Source: Deltaproteobacteria bacterium
GTDB taxonomy: Bacteria; Desulfobacterota; Deferrimicrobia; Deferrimicrobiales; Deferrimicrobiaceae
Direction of reading: 5' to 3'
NCBI GenBank assembly: GCA_021815305.1
Contig: JAKAHC010000008.1
Span: 1-64,000 of the forward strand
DNA: 64,000 nucleotides
The stretch's first letter is position 1. Each line of letters begins with the position of its first letter. Shown here piece after piece: positions 17,537 to 26,515 of this stretch. Made by a program: the position numbers and the translations under genes. The notes under the pieces are model-generated. The model was given only the letters and a program-made list of their open reading frames with translations, was not told where the DNA came from and ran no database searches.

Positions 17537-18514
17537 ATGCAGTACCCGGAATACCGGCCCCGCAGGCTTCGTCGCAACGAGACTCTGCGGCGGATGGTTC
17601 GAGAGACGAAACTCTCCGTGGACGATCTCGTCTACCCGCTCTTCGCAGTCGCCGGGAAGGGCCTCCGCAAAGAGGTTCCCTCCATGCCGGGGGTGTTCCA
17701 GATGTCCGTGGACCATCTGGTCAAGGAGGCACGGGAGGTCCGCAAGCTCGGAATCCCCGCGGTGCTCCTGTTCGGCATCCCGGCGAAGAAGGACCCCCTG
17801 GGCAAGGATGCCTACTCGGACAAGGGGATCGTCCAGACCGCGGTCCGCGCCATCAAGGACGCGGAGCCGGACCTGATGGTCGTGACGGACGTCTGCTTTT
17901 GCGAGTACACCGACCACGGTCATTGCGGGATTCTCAGGAAGGACGGCGACGTGGACAACGACGCCACGCTCGCGATCCTGGCCAAAAGCGCGGTTTCCCA
18001 CGCGCGGGCGGGTGCGGACATCGTGGCTCCCTCCGACATGATGGACGGGAGGGTCGGGGCGATCCGGAAAGCCCTGGACCGGGATGGTTTCACGGGCGTC
18101 CCGATCATGTCGTACGCCGCGAAGTACGCGGGCGGTTTCTACGGCCCCTTCCGGGACGCCGCGGAGAGCACCCCCAGCTTCGGCGACCGGCGCTCCTACC
18201 AGATGGATCCGGGCAACGCCCGCGAGGCGTTGCGCGAGGTGGCCCTCGACGTCCGGGAGGGGGCCGACATCGTGATGGTCAAGCCCGCGCTGGCCTACCT
18301 CGACATCATCTGCAGGGTCCGGCAGACCTTCGAACTGCCGGTCGCCGCCTACAACGTGAGCGGCGAGTACTCGATGGTCAAGGCCGGAGCCTCGCTCGGC
18401 TGGATCGACGGGGACCGCGTGCAGATGGAGATCCTCGCCGCCATCAAGCGGGCGGGGGCGGACCTCGTCATCACCTATGCCGCCAAGGACGCGGCGATGG
18501 CCCTCGGGGGGTGA
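17537..18514 (+). CDS. hemB: Porphobilinogen synthase HemB
   Basis: A 325-residue delta-aminolevulinic acid dehydratase that condenses two ALA molecules to porphobilinogen. The active-site lysines are at about 196 (SYAAKYAGG) and 249 ([10 protein letters not shown]). A cysteine cluster [14 protein letters not shown] (118-131) indicates the zinc-using type. The Mg-type aspartate arrangement is absent at these positions. A strong ribosome binding site (AAGGAGG) stands upstream of the ATG. It follows hemD after 48 bases and completes the steps from ALA to uroporphyrinogen III in this cluster. Confidence 0.97.
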   Translation: MQYPEYRPRRLRRNETLRRMVRETKLSVDDLVYPLFAVAGKGLRKEVPSMPGVFQMSVDHLVKEAREVRKLGIPAVLLFGIPAKKDPLGKDAYSDKGIVQTAVRAIKDAEPDLMVVTDVCFCEYTDHGHCGILRKDGDVDNDATLAILAKSAVSHARAGADIVAPSDMMDGRVGAIRKALDRDGFTGVPIMSYAAKYAGGFYGPFRDAAESTPSFGDRRSYQMDPGNAREALREVALDVREGADIVMVKPALAYLDIICRVRQTFELPVAAYNVSGEYSMVKAGASLGWIDGDRVQMEILAAIKRAGADLVITYAAKDAAMALGG

Positions 18515-18519
18515 CGCCC

Positions 18520-18726
18520 ATGTCCCCGCTTCCACGGGAAAGCGACGCGTACCGCGTCGTGGAACTGGCAGATGTCACCGACCGGACCCTCGAGGAGGCG
18601 CTGAACCGCGCGGCGGCCGAGGGGCTCCGGTTCGAATCCCTCCACTTCGTCACCCAGCCGGGGAATCGGCGCCCCACGATGGGGTTCCTTTTCTTCCGTC
18701 TCGAAGAGACCCGCCGGGGGGCCTGA
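18520..18726 (+). CDS. Small DUF4177-like protein
   Basis: A 68-residue protein starting at ATG 18520, five bases after the hemB stop. It has the pattern of the small DUF4177 family: YRVVELADVTD, then a helix ALNRAAAEGLRFESLHFV, then MGFLFFRLEE. This would form a compact beta-alpha-beta fold. It is conserved-looking and lies between hemB and an RDD protein within the same transcription unit. A similar small gene is, as far as I recall, common near the haem genes of Geobacter relatives. Function is unknown. Confidence 0.75.
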   Translation: MSPLPRESDAYRVVELADVTDRTLEEALNRAAAEGLRFESLHFVTQPGNRRPTMGFLFFRLEETRRGA

Positions 18727-18729
18727 GAC

Positions 18730-19215
18730 GTGGCGGCGGGCTGGGAGGAGCAGAGGGAGTTCTTCCAGGACGCGCGGCGCGCGCGCTACCTGGCGCGGAT
18801 GGCGGGGAAGGCGGCGGACCTGATCGTGGGGATGTCGCTGTGGCAGATCCCGGGATCCGCGGGTGTTTTCGCATGCCTCTTCTACGTCCTCATGTGCGAC
18901 GGGTTCCCCGGCGGCCGCAGCCTGGGGAAGTGGCTCACGGAGCTGAAGGTCGTGCGGATCGACAGGGAGGGGATGGACTTCCCCTCTTCCCTGATGCGCA
19001 ACCTCACCGTGGCCTCTCCGTTTCTCCTCTACCTGTTTCCGGTGATCGGTCCCTTCCTCGCCTATACCGTGGGGACCTCGATCCTCCTCATCGAGGCGTA
19101 CCTCGGGTTCTACGATCCGGACGGCCAGCGTGCGGGGGATACCTTCGCGGAGACGCTGGTGGTCGCGTACCGGCAGGGGTCCGATGGCGTCCCTCTATCT
19201 GATCGACGGGCATAA
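18730..19215 (+). CDS. RDD-family membrane protein
   Basis: A 161-residue protein from a GTG start three bases after the preceding stop. It shows the RDD pattern: an N-terminal basic stretch followed by MAGKAADLIVGM (R-x-x-A-x-x-x-D), two to three hydrophobic segments, and GRSLGKWLTELKVVRIDREG between helices. The C-terminus overlaps the polA start by 32 bases. The function of RDD proteins is mostly unknown; some are linked to ion transport. Co-transcription with the haem genes and polA is likely. Confidence 0.75.
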   Translation: MAAGWEEQREFFQDARRARYLARMAGKAADLIVGMSLWQIPGSAGVFACLFYVLMCDGFPGGRSLGKWLTELKVVRIDREGMDFPSSLMRNLTVASPFLLYLFPVIGPFLAYTVGTSILLIEAYLGFYDPDGQRAGDTFAETLVVAYRQGSDGVPLSDRRA

Positions 19216-21757
19216 CGTACTCTACCGGACCTTCTACGGCGTCCCGCGGCTCACGGCGCCGGACGGGACGCCCACCAACGTCGTCCTGGGCATGTCCCGG
19301 GTCCTCCTGAAGATCCTGCGCGACGAGGCACCCGACGCCATCGCCGCAGTGTTCGACTCCCGCGAGCCCACCCCGCGCCACGAACTGTACCCGGAGTACA
19401 AGGCGAACCGGCTCTCGATGCCCGAGGACCTCGCGCTGCAGGTGCCCGTGGTGGAAGAGGCGATCGACGCGCTGGGGATCCCGCGCGTTTCGGTGCCGGG
19501 AGCGGAGGCCGACGACATCATCGGCACGTTCGCCCGGATGGCGGAGGAGCGGGGGATGGATGTGGTCATCGTCTCCTCCGACAAGGACCTGTACCAGCTC
19601 GTCTCGCCGCGCGTCAAGGTGCGTGACGGGCTGAAAGGGAACACCGTGGGAGAGGAACAGGTCCTGGAGACGTTCGGCGTTCCCCCGGGGAAAGTGGCGG
19701 AGCTGCTGGCGCTTGCGGGGGACCCGTCGGACAACGTGCCCGGTATCCCCGGGATCGGAGAGAAGACGGCTGCCGCCCTGATCCGGGAGTTCGGCTCCCT
19801 CGCGGCGGTGCTCGCGGGGACGGAGAAGCTCTCCGGGAGCCGCAGGGAGAAGATCGAGAAGAACGCCGACGCTGCGCGTCTTTCCCTGCGGCTGGTGACG
19901 ATCGACCGGGGGGTGTCCCTCAAGGAGGAGATCCCGGACCTCGCGCCCCGGGGGATCGACGGCCCCCGCGTGGCGCTCCTCTTCCGGCGCCTGGGCTTCC
20001 GCAAGCTCATCGAGGAGCTCGACCTGTCCCCGGCAGCCTCCCCGCCGGAGAAGTCTTTCCCTCCCGGGAACGTCGCGTGGAAACGGTTGGAGTCCGCGGA
20101 GAGCTTTCTCGATGCGATCGGAAGGGGTTCTCGCCTTTCGGAGGCGGGACTGTCGTACGGCGACGGGAAGGAGCCCCCGGCGGGGTTCGCGGTCGAGGGG
20201 AAGGGGGTGTACGTGGTCCCCGGGCGGGTGTCGGCCGAGGCGGCCCGCTCCCTGAGCGCGTGCGGTGCGACCCTGTACCTGTGCGACGGGAAATCCCTCT
20301 GCCGCCGCGACACCGCCGGGTCGGGGCGCGACCTCCGGCTTTTCGATCTCCTGGTGGCGGGTTACCTCCTGGCCCCGGAGGAAGGTACCCCGACGTTCCC
20401 CAAGCTGCGGGTCCGCTACATGCCGTCATCCCTGGCCTCCGCGGAGGGAGAATCCCCGGAGGAGCGCGCCGCGCTCCTCGCCGCGGAGACGCTTGCGCTG
20501 GGGAAGACGCTTTCGGCGAGGCTCCGGGAATCGGACCTGCTCCCCGTCTTCCGGGGAATCGACATGCCCCTGCTTCCCGTTCTCCACCGGATGGAGGAGC
20601 GTGGGATACGGATCGACCCGGAAGTGTTCCGGGGACTGTCCGGGGAGCTTGCGCGCGACATCGCGGCGATCGAGCGGAAGGTCGCCGCCTCCGCGGGGTC
20701 GGAATTCAACATCAACTCCCCCAGGCAGCTCGCGTTCCTCCTCTTCGAAAAGCTGGGATTGCCGCCCGTGAAGAAGACCAAGACCGGCTACTCCACGGAC
20801 GTGGAAGTGCTGGAGCAATTGAGGAATCTCCACGAGATCCCGTCCCTCGTCCTGGAATACCGCACCATGGCCAAGATCCGTTCCACCTACGTGGACGTCC
20901 TTCCCGGAATGGTCGACCCCCGGGACGGGAGGATCCACACCACGTTTCACCAGACGCAGGCGGCCACGGGGCGGCTGTCCTCCTCCGACCCCAACCTCCA
21001 GAACATCCCCATCCGGACGGAACTCGGCAGGCGGATCCGGGCCGGATTCGTTGCGGAGTCCGGTAACCTCTTCGTGGGAGCGGACTATTCCCAGGTGGAG
21101 CTGAGGCTCCTGGCCCACCTCTCCGGGGACGCGGAGCTCATCCGGCGGTTCCGCGAAGGGGACGACATCCACACCGCCACCGCCGCGGCCGTATTCCGCG
21201 TGACACCTTCCCAGGTCACGGAAGACCTGCGGCGCCGCGCGAAGGTGATCAATTTCGGCATCCTCTACGGGATGAGCCCTTTCGGCCTTTCCCGGGAGCT
21301 GGGGATTCCGGGGAAAGAGGCCAGGGAGTATATCGAGCAGTATTTCGGCAGGTACCCTGGCGTAAGGGATTACGTTGAGGATGTAAAGGCAAGTGCCCGA
21401 AAGAACGGGTATGTTCTGACCATCATGGGGCGCAGGCGTTTCCTGAAGGACATCGATTCCCGCAACAAGGTGCTTCGGGAGGCTGCGGAGCGGATGGCCG
21501 TCAACACGCCGATCCAGGGAAGCGCGGCCGACCTCATCAAGCTCGCCATGATCCATGTGGACCAGGAGTACCGGGAAGCGGGGATGGAAGCCCGGCTGAT
21601 CCTGCAAATGCACGACGAACTGATCGTCGAGGCCCCCGGGGAGGAAGCAAAGCAAGCTGAACGGATTCTCAAGGAGGCGATGGAGGGCGTGAAAAAGCTT
21701 TCCGTCCCCCTGACGGTCTCGGTGAACCGGGGGAAGAACTGGGGGGAAATCCACTGA
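19184..21757 (+). CDS. polA: DNA polymerase I
   Basis: An 857-residue family A polymerase. The 5'-3' exonuclease domain (about 1-290) starts MASLYLIDGHNVLYRTFYG and has EADDIIGTFA, SSDKDLYQL and GDPSDNVPGIPGIGEKTA. The polymerase domain has ADYSQVELRLLAHLSGD with the catalytic aspartate about 634, RRRAKVINFGILYGMSPFGL, and QMHDELIVEAP with aspartate about 811. The middle domain (about 300-500) lacks the D-x-E exonuclease motif, so proofreading is probably lost, as in Taq-type enzymes. The ATG at 19184 lies within the RDD gene. Replication and repair gap filling is the expected role. Confidence 0.96.
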   Translation: MASLYLIDGHNVLYRTFYGVPRLTAPDGTPTNVVLGMSRVLLKILRDEAPDAIAAVFDSREPTPRHELYPEYKANRLSMPEDLALQVPVVEEAIDALGIPRVSVPGAEADDIIGTFARMAEERGMDVVIVSSDKDLYQLVSPRVKVRDGLKGNTVGEEQVLETFGVPPGKVAELLALAGDPSDNVPGIPGIGEKTAAALIREFGSLAAVLAGTEKLSGSRREKIEKNADAARLSLRLVTIDRGVSLKEEIPDLAPRGIDGPRVALLFRRLGFRKLIEELDLSPAASPPEKSFPPGNVAWKRLESAESFLDAIGRGSRLSEAGLSYGDGKEPPAGFAVEGKGVYVVPGRVSAEAARSLSACGATLYLCDGKSLCRRDTAGSGRDLRLFDLLVAGYLLAPEEGTPTFPKLRVRYMPSSLASAEGESPEERAALLAAETLALGKTLSARLRESDLLPVFRGIDMPLLPVLHRMEERGIRIDPEVFRGLSGELARDIAAIERKVAASAGSEFNINSPRQLAFLLFEKLGLPPVKKTKTGYSTDVEVLEQLRNLHEIPSLVLEYRTMAKIRSTYVDVLPGMVDPRDGRIHTTFHQTQAATGRLSSSDPNLQNIPIRTELGRRIRAGFVAESGNLFVGADYSQVELRLLAHLSGDAELIRRFREGDDIHTATAAAVFRVTPSQVTEDLRRRAKVINFGILYGMSPFGLSRELGIPGKEAREYIEQYFGRYPGVRDYVEDVKASARKNGYVLTIMGRRRFLKDIDSRNKVLREAAERMAVNTPIQGSAADLIKLAMIHVDQEYREAGMEARLILQMHDELIVEAPGEEAKQAERILKEAMEGVKKLSVPLTVSVNRGKNWGEIH

Positions 21758-21803
21758 GGTTTCACGCCGGCCATGTGAATAGTCCGGGGATCCGCGCCGT
21801 CCT

Positions 21804-22394
21804 ATGACCGAGAGGGCGAGCGGCGGCGTCCCGGACGAGGAACTGATCCGGGCGGTCCTCGGCGGGGACGACGGGGCGTACGGTGTGCTGGTGGAGCGGT
21901 ACAAGGGCCGGGCTTTCGGTGTGGCGGTCGGGATCGTCGGGGACGGGGATGACGCGATGGACGTGGTCCAGGAGTCATTCGTCAAGGCGTATTTCAACCT
22001 GAAGGATTTCCGGTTCGGCTCGAATTTCTACACCTGGTTCTACCGACTCCTCGTGAACCGGGCGATCGACCGGTGGCGGAAAACGGGCCGGTCGGCGGAA
22101 GTGCGCCTCGACGAGAGCTGGCTTTCCGGGGACGATTCGCCGCCCGGCTCCTTCGCCTACCCGATGACTCCCGAAGAGATCCTGCAGCACCGGGAGCTGG
22201 GGGAGGCGCTTCAGCGGGCCGTCCTGGAGCTTCCGGAGTACCACAGGGCGGTCATCCTCCTTCGGGAAGTGGAGGGGATGGCGTACGAGGAAATCGCCAA
22301 GGCGCTCGGCTGTTCCGTGGGAACGGTGATGTCCCGGCTGCACTACGCGCGCGGAAAGCTCAAAAGCGTCCTGGGAAGCCACAGGGAAGGATAG
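21804..22394 (+). CDS. ECF RNA polymerase sigma factor (RpoE/SigW-like)
   Basis: A 196-residue group 4 sigma factor. Region 2 (about 15-90) has YGVLVERYKGRAFGVAVGI, GDGDDAMDVVQESFVKAY and FYTWFYRLLVNRAIDRWRK. Region 4 (about 130-190) has ELPEYHRAVILLREVEGMAYEEIA and LGCSVGTVMSRLHYARGKL. The next gene encodes a zinc-finger anti-sigma factor seven bases downstream, so this is a cell-envelope-type stress switch. The closest type is the RpoE-like ECF group. Target promoters are not identifiable from this window alone. Confidence 0.95.
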   Translation: MTERASGGVPDEELIRAVLGGDDGAYGVLVERYKGRAFGVAVGIVGDGDDAMDVVQESFVKAYFNLKDFRFGSNFYTWFYRLLVNRAIDRWRKTGRSAEVRLDESWLSGDDSPPGSFAYPMTPEEILQHRELGEALQRAVLELPEYHRAVILLREVEGMAYEEIAKALGCSVGTVMSRLHYARGKLKSVLGSHREG

Positions 22395-22400
22395 GCGGAG

Positions 22401-22877
22401 ATGGACTGCAGGACCGCAAGGCACAGGATCGAGGAGAAGGCCGACGGGCGACTCCTTCCCGAGGCGGCGGGGGAGCTGGCGGAGCATCTTTGCGCGTGCC
22501 CGCCCTGCGCAGCGGAGGAACGCACGGCATCCGCCGTGGGCCCGATGCTGCGCTCCCACGCGCAGGCGCGGATCGCGGAGGCGTCCCCGCGGCTCGACGC
22601 CTTGTGGGTGCGGGTTAGCGCGGGGATCGCCGAGAGGAAGGCGGAGCCTGCCCGGCGTTCGTGGGTGGGGAAATGGCTCTTTATCCCCGCGGCGGTCGCG
22701 CTTGTGGTTTTCACCCTCCTGTTCTACCCTACCGGGACGGAACGGGCGCCGTTTCGGCCGCGCAGTTTCGACGTCGCCTTCGAGGATGTCGAAACCGACG
22801 CGGGCACGGTCGCCCTCGTGAACAAGGGGGAGGACCTGCCCAGGGTGATCTGGATCGTCGAAAATGGGAAGTCGTAA
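22401..22877 (+). CDS. Zinc-finger (zf-HC2) transmembrane anti-sigma factor
   Basis: A 158-residue protein with an N-terminal anti-sigma domain and a single membrane helix (LFIPAAVALVVFTLLFY, about 96-112). The zinc motif is H-L-C-A-C-P-P-C (H-x3-C-x2-C), the hallmark of ZAS anti-sigma factors. The C-terminal periplasmic part is short, about 45 residues. It lies seven bases behind the sigma gene and should hold that sigma factor at the membrane until an envelope signal arrives. Its 3' end overlaps the next gene by 14 bases. Confidence 0.88.
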   Translation: MDCRTARHRIEEKADGRLLPEAAGELAEHLCACPPCAAEERTASAVGPMLRSHAQARIAEASPRLDALWVRVSAGIAERKAEPARRSWVGKWLFIPAAVALVVFTLLFYPTGTERAPFRPRSFDVAFEDVETDAGTVALVNKGEDLPRVIWIVENGKS

Positions 22878-23331
22878 CCTCTCCCCAGGGCCGTTGTTCG
22901 CGGCCATCGCCGTGCTCGCCGCGCTCGCCGCGCCTCTTCGGGCGGTGCATGCCTCCGCCGCAACTTCCGTCACCATCGACGTCGGCGCGGTCTATGCCTC
23001 CAACGAGGGATCCTCGGTGGACCCGGCCCTGGCCGGCATCCGCGGGAAACTCCGCGTGATGTTCGACTACACCTCCTACAGGATGCTCGACCGGAAGGCG
23101 CGGACCCTGGCGGTCGGGGGAACCGGAGAATACGAACTGCCGGGGCGCCGGACGATGCGGGTCACCCTCCTGCCTTCCCACGGGAACAAGGTGCGGCTCT
23201 CCATGCAACTCCATGAGGGAGGCAGAAACCTCCTCACGACGACCCTGGGGCTTCCCAGGGGCGGGATGGTGCTGGTCGGCGGCCCGCCCTACCGGTCCGG
23301 GGTCATGATCCTCGTCATCTCCGCGGAGTAG
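22864..23331 (+). CDS. Exported protein of unknown function
   Basis: A 155-residue protein with a signal peptide (LFAAIAVLAALAAPLRAVHASAA) and a beta-rich mature part: VTIDVGAVYASNEG, LRVMFDYTSYRMLDRK, EYELPGRRTMRVTLLP, VRLSMQLHEGGRNLLTTTLGL. It overlaps the anti-sigma gene by 14 bases and so is the third member of the sigma unit. It could be a periplasmic sensor or a target of the sigma factor. I do not recognise a named family. Confidence 0.8.
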   Translation: MGSRNLSPGPLFAAIAVLAALAAPLRAVHASAATSVTIDVGAVYASNEGSSVDPALAGIRGKLRVMFDYTSYRMLDRKARTLAVGGTGEYELPGRRTMRVTLLPSHGNKVRLSMQLHEGGRNLLTTTLGLPRGGMVLVGGPPYRSGVMILVISAE

Positions 23332-23478
23332 CCCTGGAATCCGGCGGATTTTTTCCCGACCCGTTGAATATCCTTCCCCTCGACTGCGTCGGATGGATGA
23401 GGGAAACCACGCGCAGACGCGGGCGGGGGGGCCCCCGGCGGAAGGTCTTCCTTGAAGGATTTTAAGGAGGGGAAAACG

Positions 23479-23892
23479 ATGAAAAAGACGATTTCCATGC
23501 TGCTGGCGCTGGCGTTCCTCGCGGTGGTTCCGGGGTCCGCCTTTGCGGGGGGCCGCGGGTATTACGGTCACGGCGGGTATTACGGTCACGGCGGCTTCGG
23601 GGCAGGTGCGTTTTTCGCGGGACTTCTGGGAGGCGCCATCCTCGGTTCCGTCATCGCAAATTCCCGCCCGGCCTATGCCTATGAGCCGCCCCGGCAGATC
23701 TGGGTGCCGGGACATTACGCGGCCCGGTACGAGCGGCAGTGGGTCCCCGGGTACTGGACGCGGGAGGAGAACCCCGCCTACGGGGACGACGATGACGGCA
23801 ATTACCGCGGCGCCCGCGCATGGGTTCCCGGCCACTACGAAGACGCCCGGGTCGAGGTTTGGTTGCCGGGGCATTGGGAATACGGCGGGTAG
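23479..23892 (+). CDS. Exported YXWGXW/W-x-P-G repeat protein
   Basis: A 137-residue protein with an ideal ribosome binding site (AAGGAGG, 23464-23470) nine bases before the ATG and a signal peptide ending in SAFA. The mature part begins with a tyrosine-, glycine- and histidine-rich stretch (YYGHGG twice) and a glycine-rich hydrophobic segment. Four tryptophan repeats follow: WVPGHYAARYE, WVPGYWTRE, WVPGHYEDARVE and WLPGHWEYGG. Such repeats occur in outer-membrane or periplasmic proteins of unknown function. It follows the sigma unit after 147 bases and may be a member of its regulon; this is inferred from position only. Confidence 0.82.
   Translation: MKKTISMLLALAFLAVVPGSAFAGGRGYYGHGGYYGHGGFGAGAFFAGLLGGAILGSVIANSRPAYAYEPPRQIWVPGHYAARYERQWVPGYWTREENPAYGDDDDGNYRGARAWVPGHYEDARVEVWLPGHWEYGG
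23557..23592 (+). repeat. Two perfect 18-base tandem repeats inside the W-x-P-G gene
   Basis: Two adjacent identical 18-base units (23557-23574 and 23575-23592) encode the doubled YYGHGG peptide. They could change copy number by slippage. Confidence 0.8.
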
Positions 23893-24019
23893 CGGTTCGA
23901 ACGGAGAAGCGGCGGGGGGGGGCCGTCGCGCAGACCTGCGCCGGAATCGCGCGGTGCGGCGCGGGAGACGGTGCTGACGCCGGCGGTCGGATGGGGTCGC
24001 ATCCCCGAGTTGCGGCCGG

Positions 24020-24604
24020 TCAGGTTCTGGAGAGGCGTCCCTTCGGCGGGGCTTTTCCGCGTCCTTTGCGGAGCGCGTCCACGACCTCCGTGGCACTTCC
24101 CACGACCGTGAACAGCTCGAGGCTGCGACGGGACACGGCGCCCAGGCGGACGGCAAGTCCGCAATACTCCCGCAGCGGTTCGAACCATCCCCCGGTGTTC
24201 GCGACCACGATGGGGCGGGAATGCAGGCCAAGCTGTTTCCAGGTGAGGATCTCGAAAAATTCGTCCAGCGTGCCGAACCCGCCGGGCAGGATGGCGAATG
24301 CGTCCGCCAGTCGGCTCATCTCCTGTTTTCTCTCGTGCATCGACCGGGTGACGATCCTCCGGGTCAGGCCGGCGTGGGCGAGTTCCCTTGTCACGAGGAA
24401 ATCCGGTATGACGCCGGTCACTTTTCCTCCCCCGGCGAGAACTGCGTCGGCCAGAACTCCCATTAATCCGACGGAACCTCCGCCGTACACCAGCGAGATC
24501 CCTTCTTCCGCCATGCGGGTCCCCAGGGCGCGTGCCTCCTCGCGGAATGCGGGAGAAAGATGGTCGCTCGAACTGCAGAACACGCAGAGCCTGCGGAAAC
24601 GCAT
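24020..24604 (-). CDS. LOG-family protein (TIGR00730, putative phosphoribohydrolase)
   Basis: A 194-residue Rossmann-fold protein of the LOG family. Motifs are VYGGGSVGLMGV (39-50), VIPDFL, SMHERKQEM and the signature PGGFGTLDEFFEILTWKQLG (107-126). Characterised relatives hydrolyse cytokinin or other nucleoside 5'-monophosphates to base and ribose-5-phosphate; they were formerly annotated as lysine decarboxylases. It stands alone on the minus strand, divergent from cysK. The 127-base gap on its 3' side, to the W-x-P-G gene, shows nothing notable. Confidence 0.9.
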   Translation of the reverse strand: MRFRRLCVFCSSSDHLSPAFREEARALGTRMAEEGISLVYGGGSVGLMGVLADAVLAGGGKVTGVIPDFLVTRELAHAGLTRRIVTRSMHERKQEMSRLADAFAILPGGFGTLDEFFEILTWKQLGLHSRPIVVANTGGWFEPLREYCGLAVRLGAVSRRSLELFTVVGSATEVVDALRKGRGKAPPKGRLSRT

Positions 24605-24653
24605 CCCTCGAAAATAGGGGGTCCGGGAGGAAAAGGGAAGAGGAACTTTCCGG

Positions 24654-24695
24654 TTGACAGGGCATACCGCCGGTTAAATACTATATATACTATAG
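24654..24695 (+). promoter_or_regulatory. cysK promoter with a nine-base-period direct repeat
   Basis: A consensus -35 TTGACA lies at 24654-24659. At 17 bases spacing AATACT (24677-24682) can act as -10. Two copies of ATACTATA (24678-24685 and 24687-24694) overlap the -10 and the start region, an arrangement suited to a repressor or activator site. AAGGAGG follows before the ATG at 24715. Confidence 0.55.
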
Positions 24696-24714
24696 ACAAT
24701 AAGGAGGTATCTCG

Positions 24715-25695
24715 ATGTCTTCCTGGTTCGAGGACAATTCCCTGTCGATAGGAAGGACGCCTCTGGTGAGGCTCCACCGGATCGTGGAAGGCGCTCGGGC
24801 GACCGTGCTCGCCAAGGTGGAAGGGCGCAACCCGGCCTATTCCGTCAAGTGCCGGATCGGCGCCGCCATGGTGTGGGACGCGGAAAAAAAGGGGCTCCTG
24901 GGGCCGGGGAAGACGATCGTCGAGCCGACCTCCGGGAACACGGGGATCGCCCTCGCCTTCGTCGCCGCCGCGCGCGGGTACGACGTGGTCCTGACGATGC
25001 CGGAGACCATGAGCGTCGAGCGCCGGATGGTGCTGAAGGCGTTCGGTGCGAAGGTCGTGCTGACGGAGGGCGCCAAGGGGATGAAGGGGGCCATCGAGAA
25101 GGCGGAGCAGATCGTGGCGTCCGATCCCTCCAGGCACTTCCTGCCGCAGCAGTTTTCGAACCCCGCAAATCCCGACATCCACGAGGCGACCACGGGTCGG
25201 GAGATCTGGGAGGCGACCGAAGGCGAGGTCGACGTGATCGTTTCCGGGGTGGGCACCGGGGGAACGATCACCGGCATCTCCCGCTACATCAAGCGGGCGA
25301 AGGGGAAGAAGATCCTGTCGGTTGCTGTGGAGCCGGCGGCGAGTCCCGTCATCACGCAGAAGCGCAATGGGCAGCCGCTTTCCCCCGGCCCCCACAAGGT
25401 CCAGGGGATCGGCGCGGGGTTCATCCCGGATGTCCTCGACCTTTCCCTGATCGACCGCGTGGAGACGGTGAGCAACGAGGAGTCCATCGATTATGCGCGG
25501 CGGCTTGCCCGGGAGGAAGGGCTGCTCTCCGGGATCTCCTGCGGGGCGGCGGCGGCGGTGGCGGTGCGCCTGGCGAAGCACCCCGAGTTCGAAGGGAAGA
25601 TGATCGTCGCGATTCTCCCCGATGCGGGGGAGCGCTACCTCACTTCGGCGTTGTTCGAGGGGTGGTTCGAGGGGGAGGGCGCGGCGAGGATCTGA
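24715..25695 (+). CDS. cysK: Cysteine synthase A (O-acetylserine sulfhydrylase)
   Basis: A 326-residue PLP enzyme that makes cysteine from O-acetylserine and sulfide. The PLP lysine is in [11 protein letters not shown] (about K45), the asparagine loop is TSGNTG (71-76), and the phosphate loop is [10 protein letters not shown] near residue 180. [11 protein letters not shown] and the C-terminal [10 protein letters not shown] are also family features. The gene has its own strong promoter and an ideal ribosome binding site, so expression is likely high or sulfur-regulated. It converges with ubiE, with only four bases between the stops. Confidence 0.95.
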   Translation: MSSWFEDNSLSIGRTPLVRLHRIVEGARATVLAKVEGRNPAYSVKCRIGAAMVWDAEKKGLLGPGKTIVEPTSGNTGIALAFVAAARGYDVVLTMPETMSVERRMVLKAFGAKVVLTEGAKGMKGAIEKAEQIVASDPSRHFLPQQFSNPANPDIHEATTGREIWEATEGEVDVIVSGVGTGGTITGISRYIKRAKGKKILSVAVEPAASPVITQKRNGQPLSPGPHKVQGIGAGFIPDVLDLSLIDRVETVSNEESIDYARRLAREEGLLSGISCGAAAAVAVRLAKHPEFEGKMIVAILPDAGERYLTSALFEGWFEGEGAARI

Positions 25696-25699
25696 CCGG

Positions 25700-26407
25700 T
25701 CACCGCTCGCCGACGTATAGAGTGACGATCCCGAAGGAAAGAGGGACGTGCGCCACGGAGGAGCACCCCGCCGCCCGCATCATCCCCGAGAATATTTCCG
25801 GCCGGGGGAAGGCCAGCACGGACTCCGGCAGGTATGCGTAGGCGGCGCGCCGGGAGAACCATCCGCCGATCCGGGGCAGAAGCCGGGTGAAGTAGAACCG
25901 GTACAGCGCTCCGAAGACGGCGCCCCGGGGAGTGGAGAACTCCAGGACGACCACGCGTCCTCCCGGCCGGACGACGCGGCACATCTCCCGGAGTCCCCGC
26001 TCCCGGTCCGCAACGTTCCGGATCCCGAAGGCGACGCAGGCCGAGTCGAAGACGCCGTCCCGGAACGGGAGATCCTCTCCGGGGGCGCGGAGGAAGGAAA
26101 CCCTCTCCCTCCATCCGGTCTTCCGGCATTTCTCCCGCCCGATGCGCATCATCTCCATGGAGATGTCGACCCCCGCGACGACGGCTCGTCCCCCCTTCTG
26201 CCGCAGGATCTCGAGCGCCATGTCCGCCGTCCCGGTTGCGAAGTCCAGGTGCCTTCCCCCCGCGGGCGGGACCATCGAAGCCACCGCTGCGCTGCGCCAC
26301 TTCCGGTCCGCACCGAGGGAAAGGATGCGGTTCAGGAGATCGTACGTCGGCGCGATCGAGGAGAACATCTCCCCGATGGCCCGGTTTCGCTCGGTAAGCC
26401 GGTACAA
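25700..26407 (-). CDS. ubiE: Demethylmenaquinone/ubiquinone methyltransferase UbiE/MenG
   Basis: A 235-residue class I SAM methyltransferase. The family start APTYDLLNRILSLGADRKWR (19-38), the SAM loop LDFATGTADMAL (54-65), DISMEMMRIGR and the post-motif region FGIRNVADRERGLREMCRVV mark it as UbiE/MenG. It C-methylates the quinone ring late in menaquinone or ubiquinone synthesis. The assigned start is a TTG 12 codons before the conserved I-x-E-M-F; no ATG is available other than the methionine at codon 14. The quinone product would serve the b/c complex at 36-39 kb. It is divergent from the FecR gene. Confidence 0.9.
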   Translation of the reverse strand: MYRLTERNRAIGEMFSSIAPTYDLLNRILSLGADRKWRSAAVASMVPPAGGRHLDFATGTADMALEILRQKGGRAVVAGVDISMEMMRIGREKCRKTGWRERVSFLRAPGEDLPFRDGVFDSACVAFGIRNVADRERGLREMCRVVRPGGRVVVLEFSTPRGAVFGALYRFYFTRLLPRIGGWFSRRAAYAYLPESVLAFPRPEIFSGMMRAAGCSSVAHVPLSFGIVTLYVGER

Positions 26408-26515
26408 GCGTCCCCGCCCCCCCGGTGGTATAAGGAAATCAAGTATAGCAGCGTGCGGGTGAATATTTCCCCCGCGTCGCCCCGTCTAAACGGCATGCGT
26501 GAAGGAGGAATCGCC

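Noticed and set aside
23557-23592. Two 18-base repeats considered as a CRISPR or regulatory repeat
   Set aside because: They are directly adjacent, in frame inside a coding gene and encode a repeated peptide; there are no spacers.
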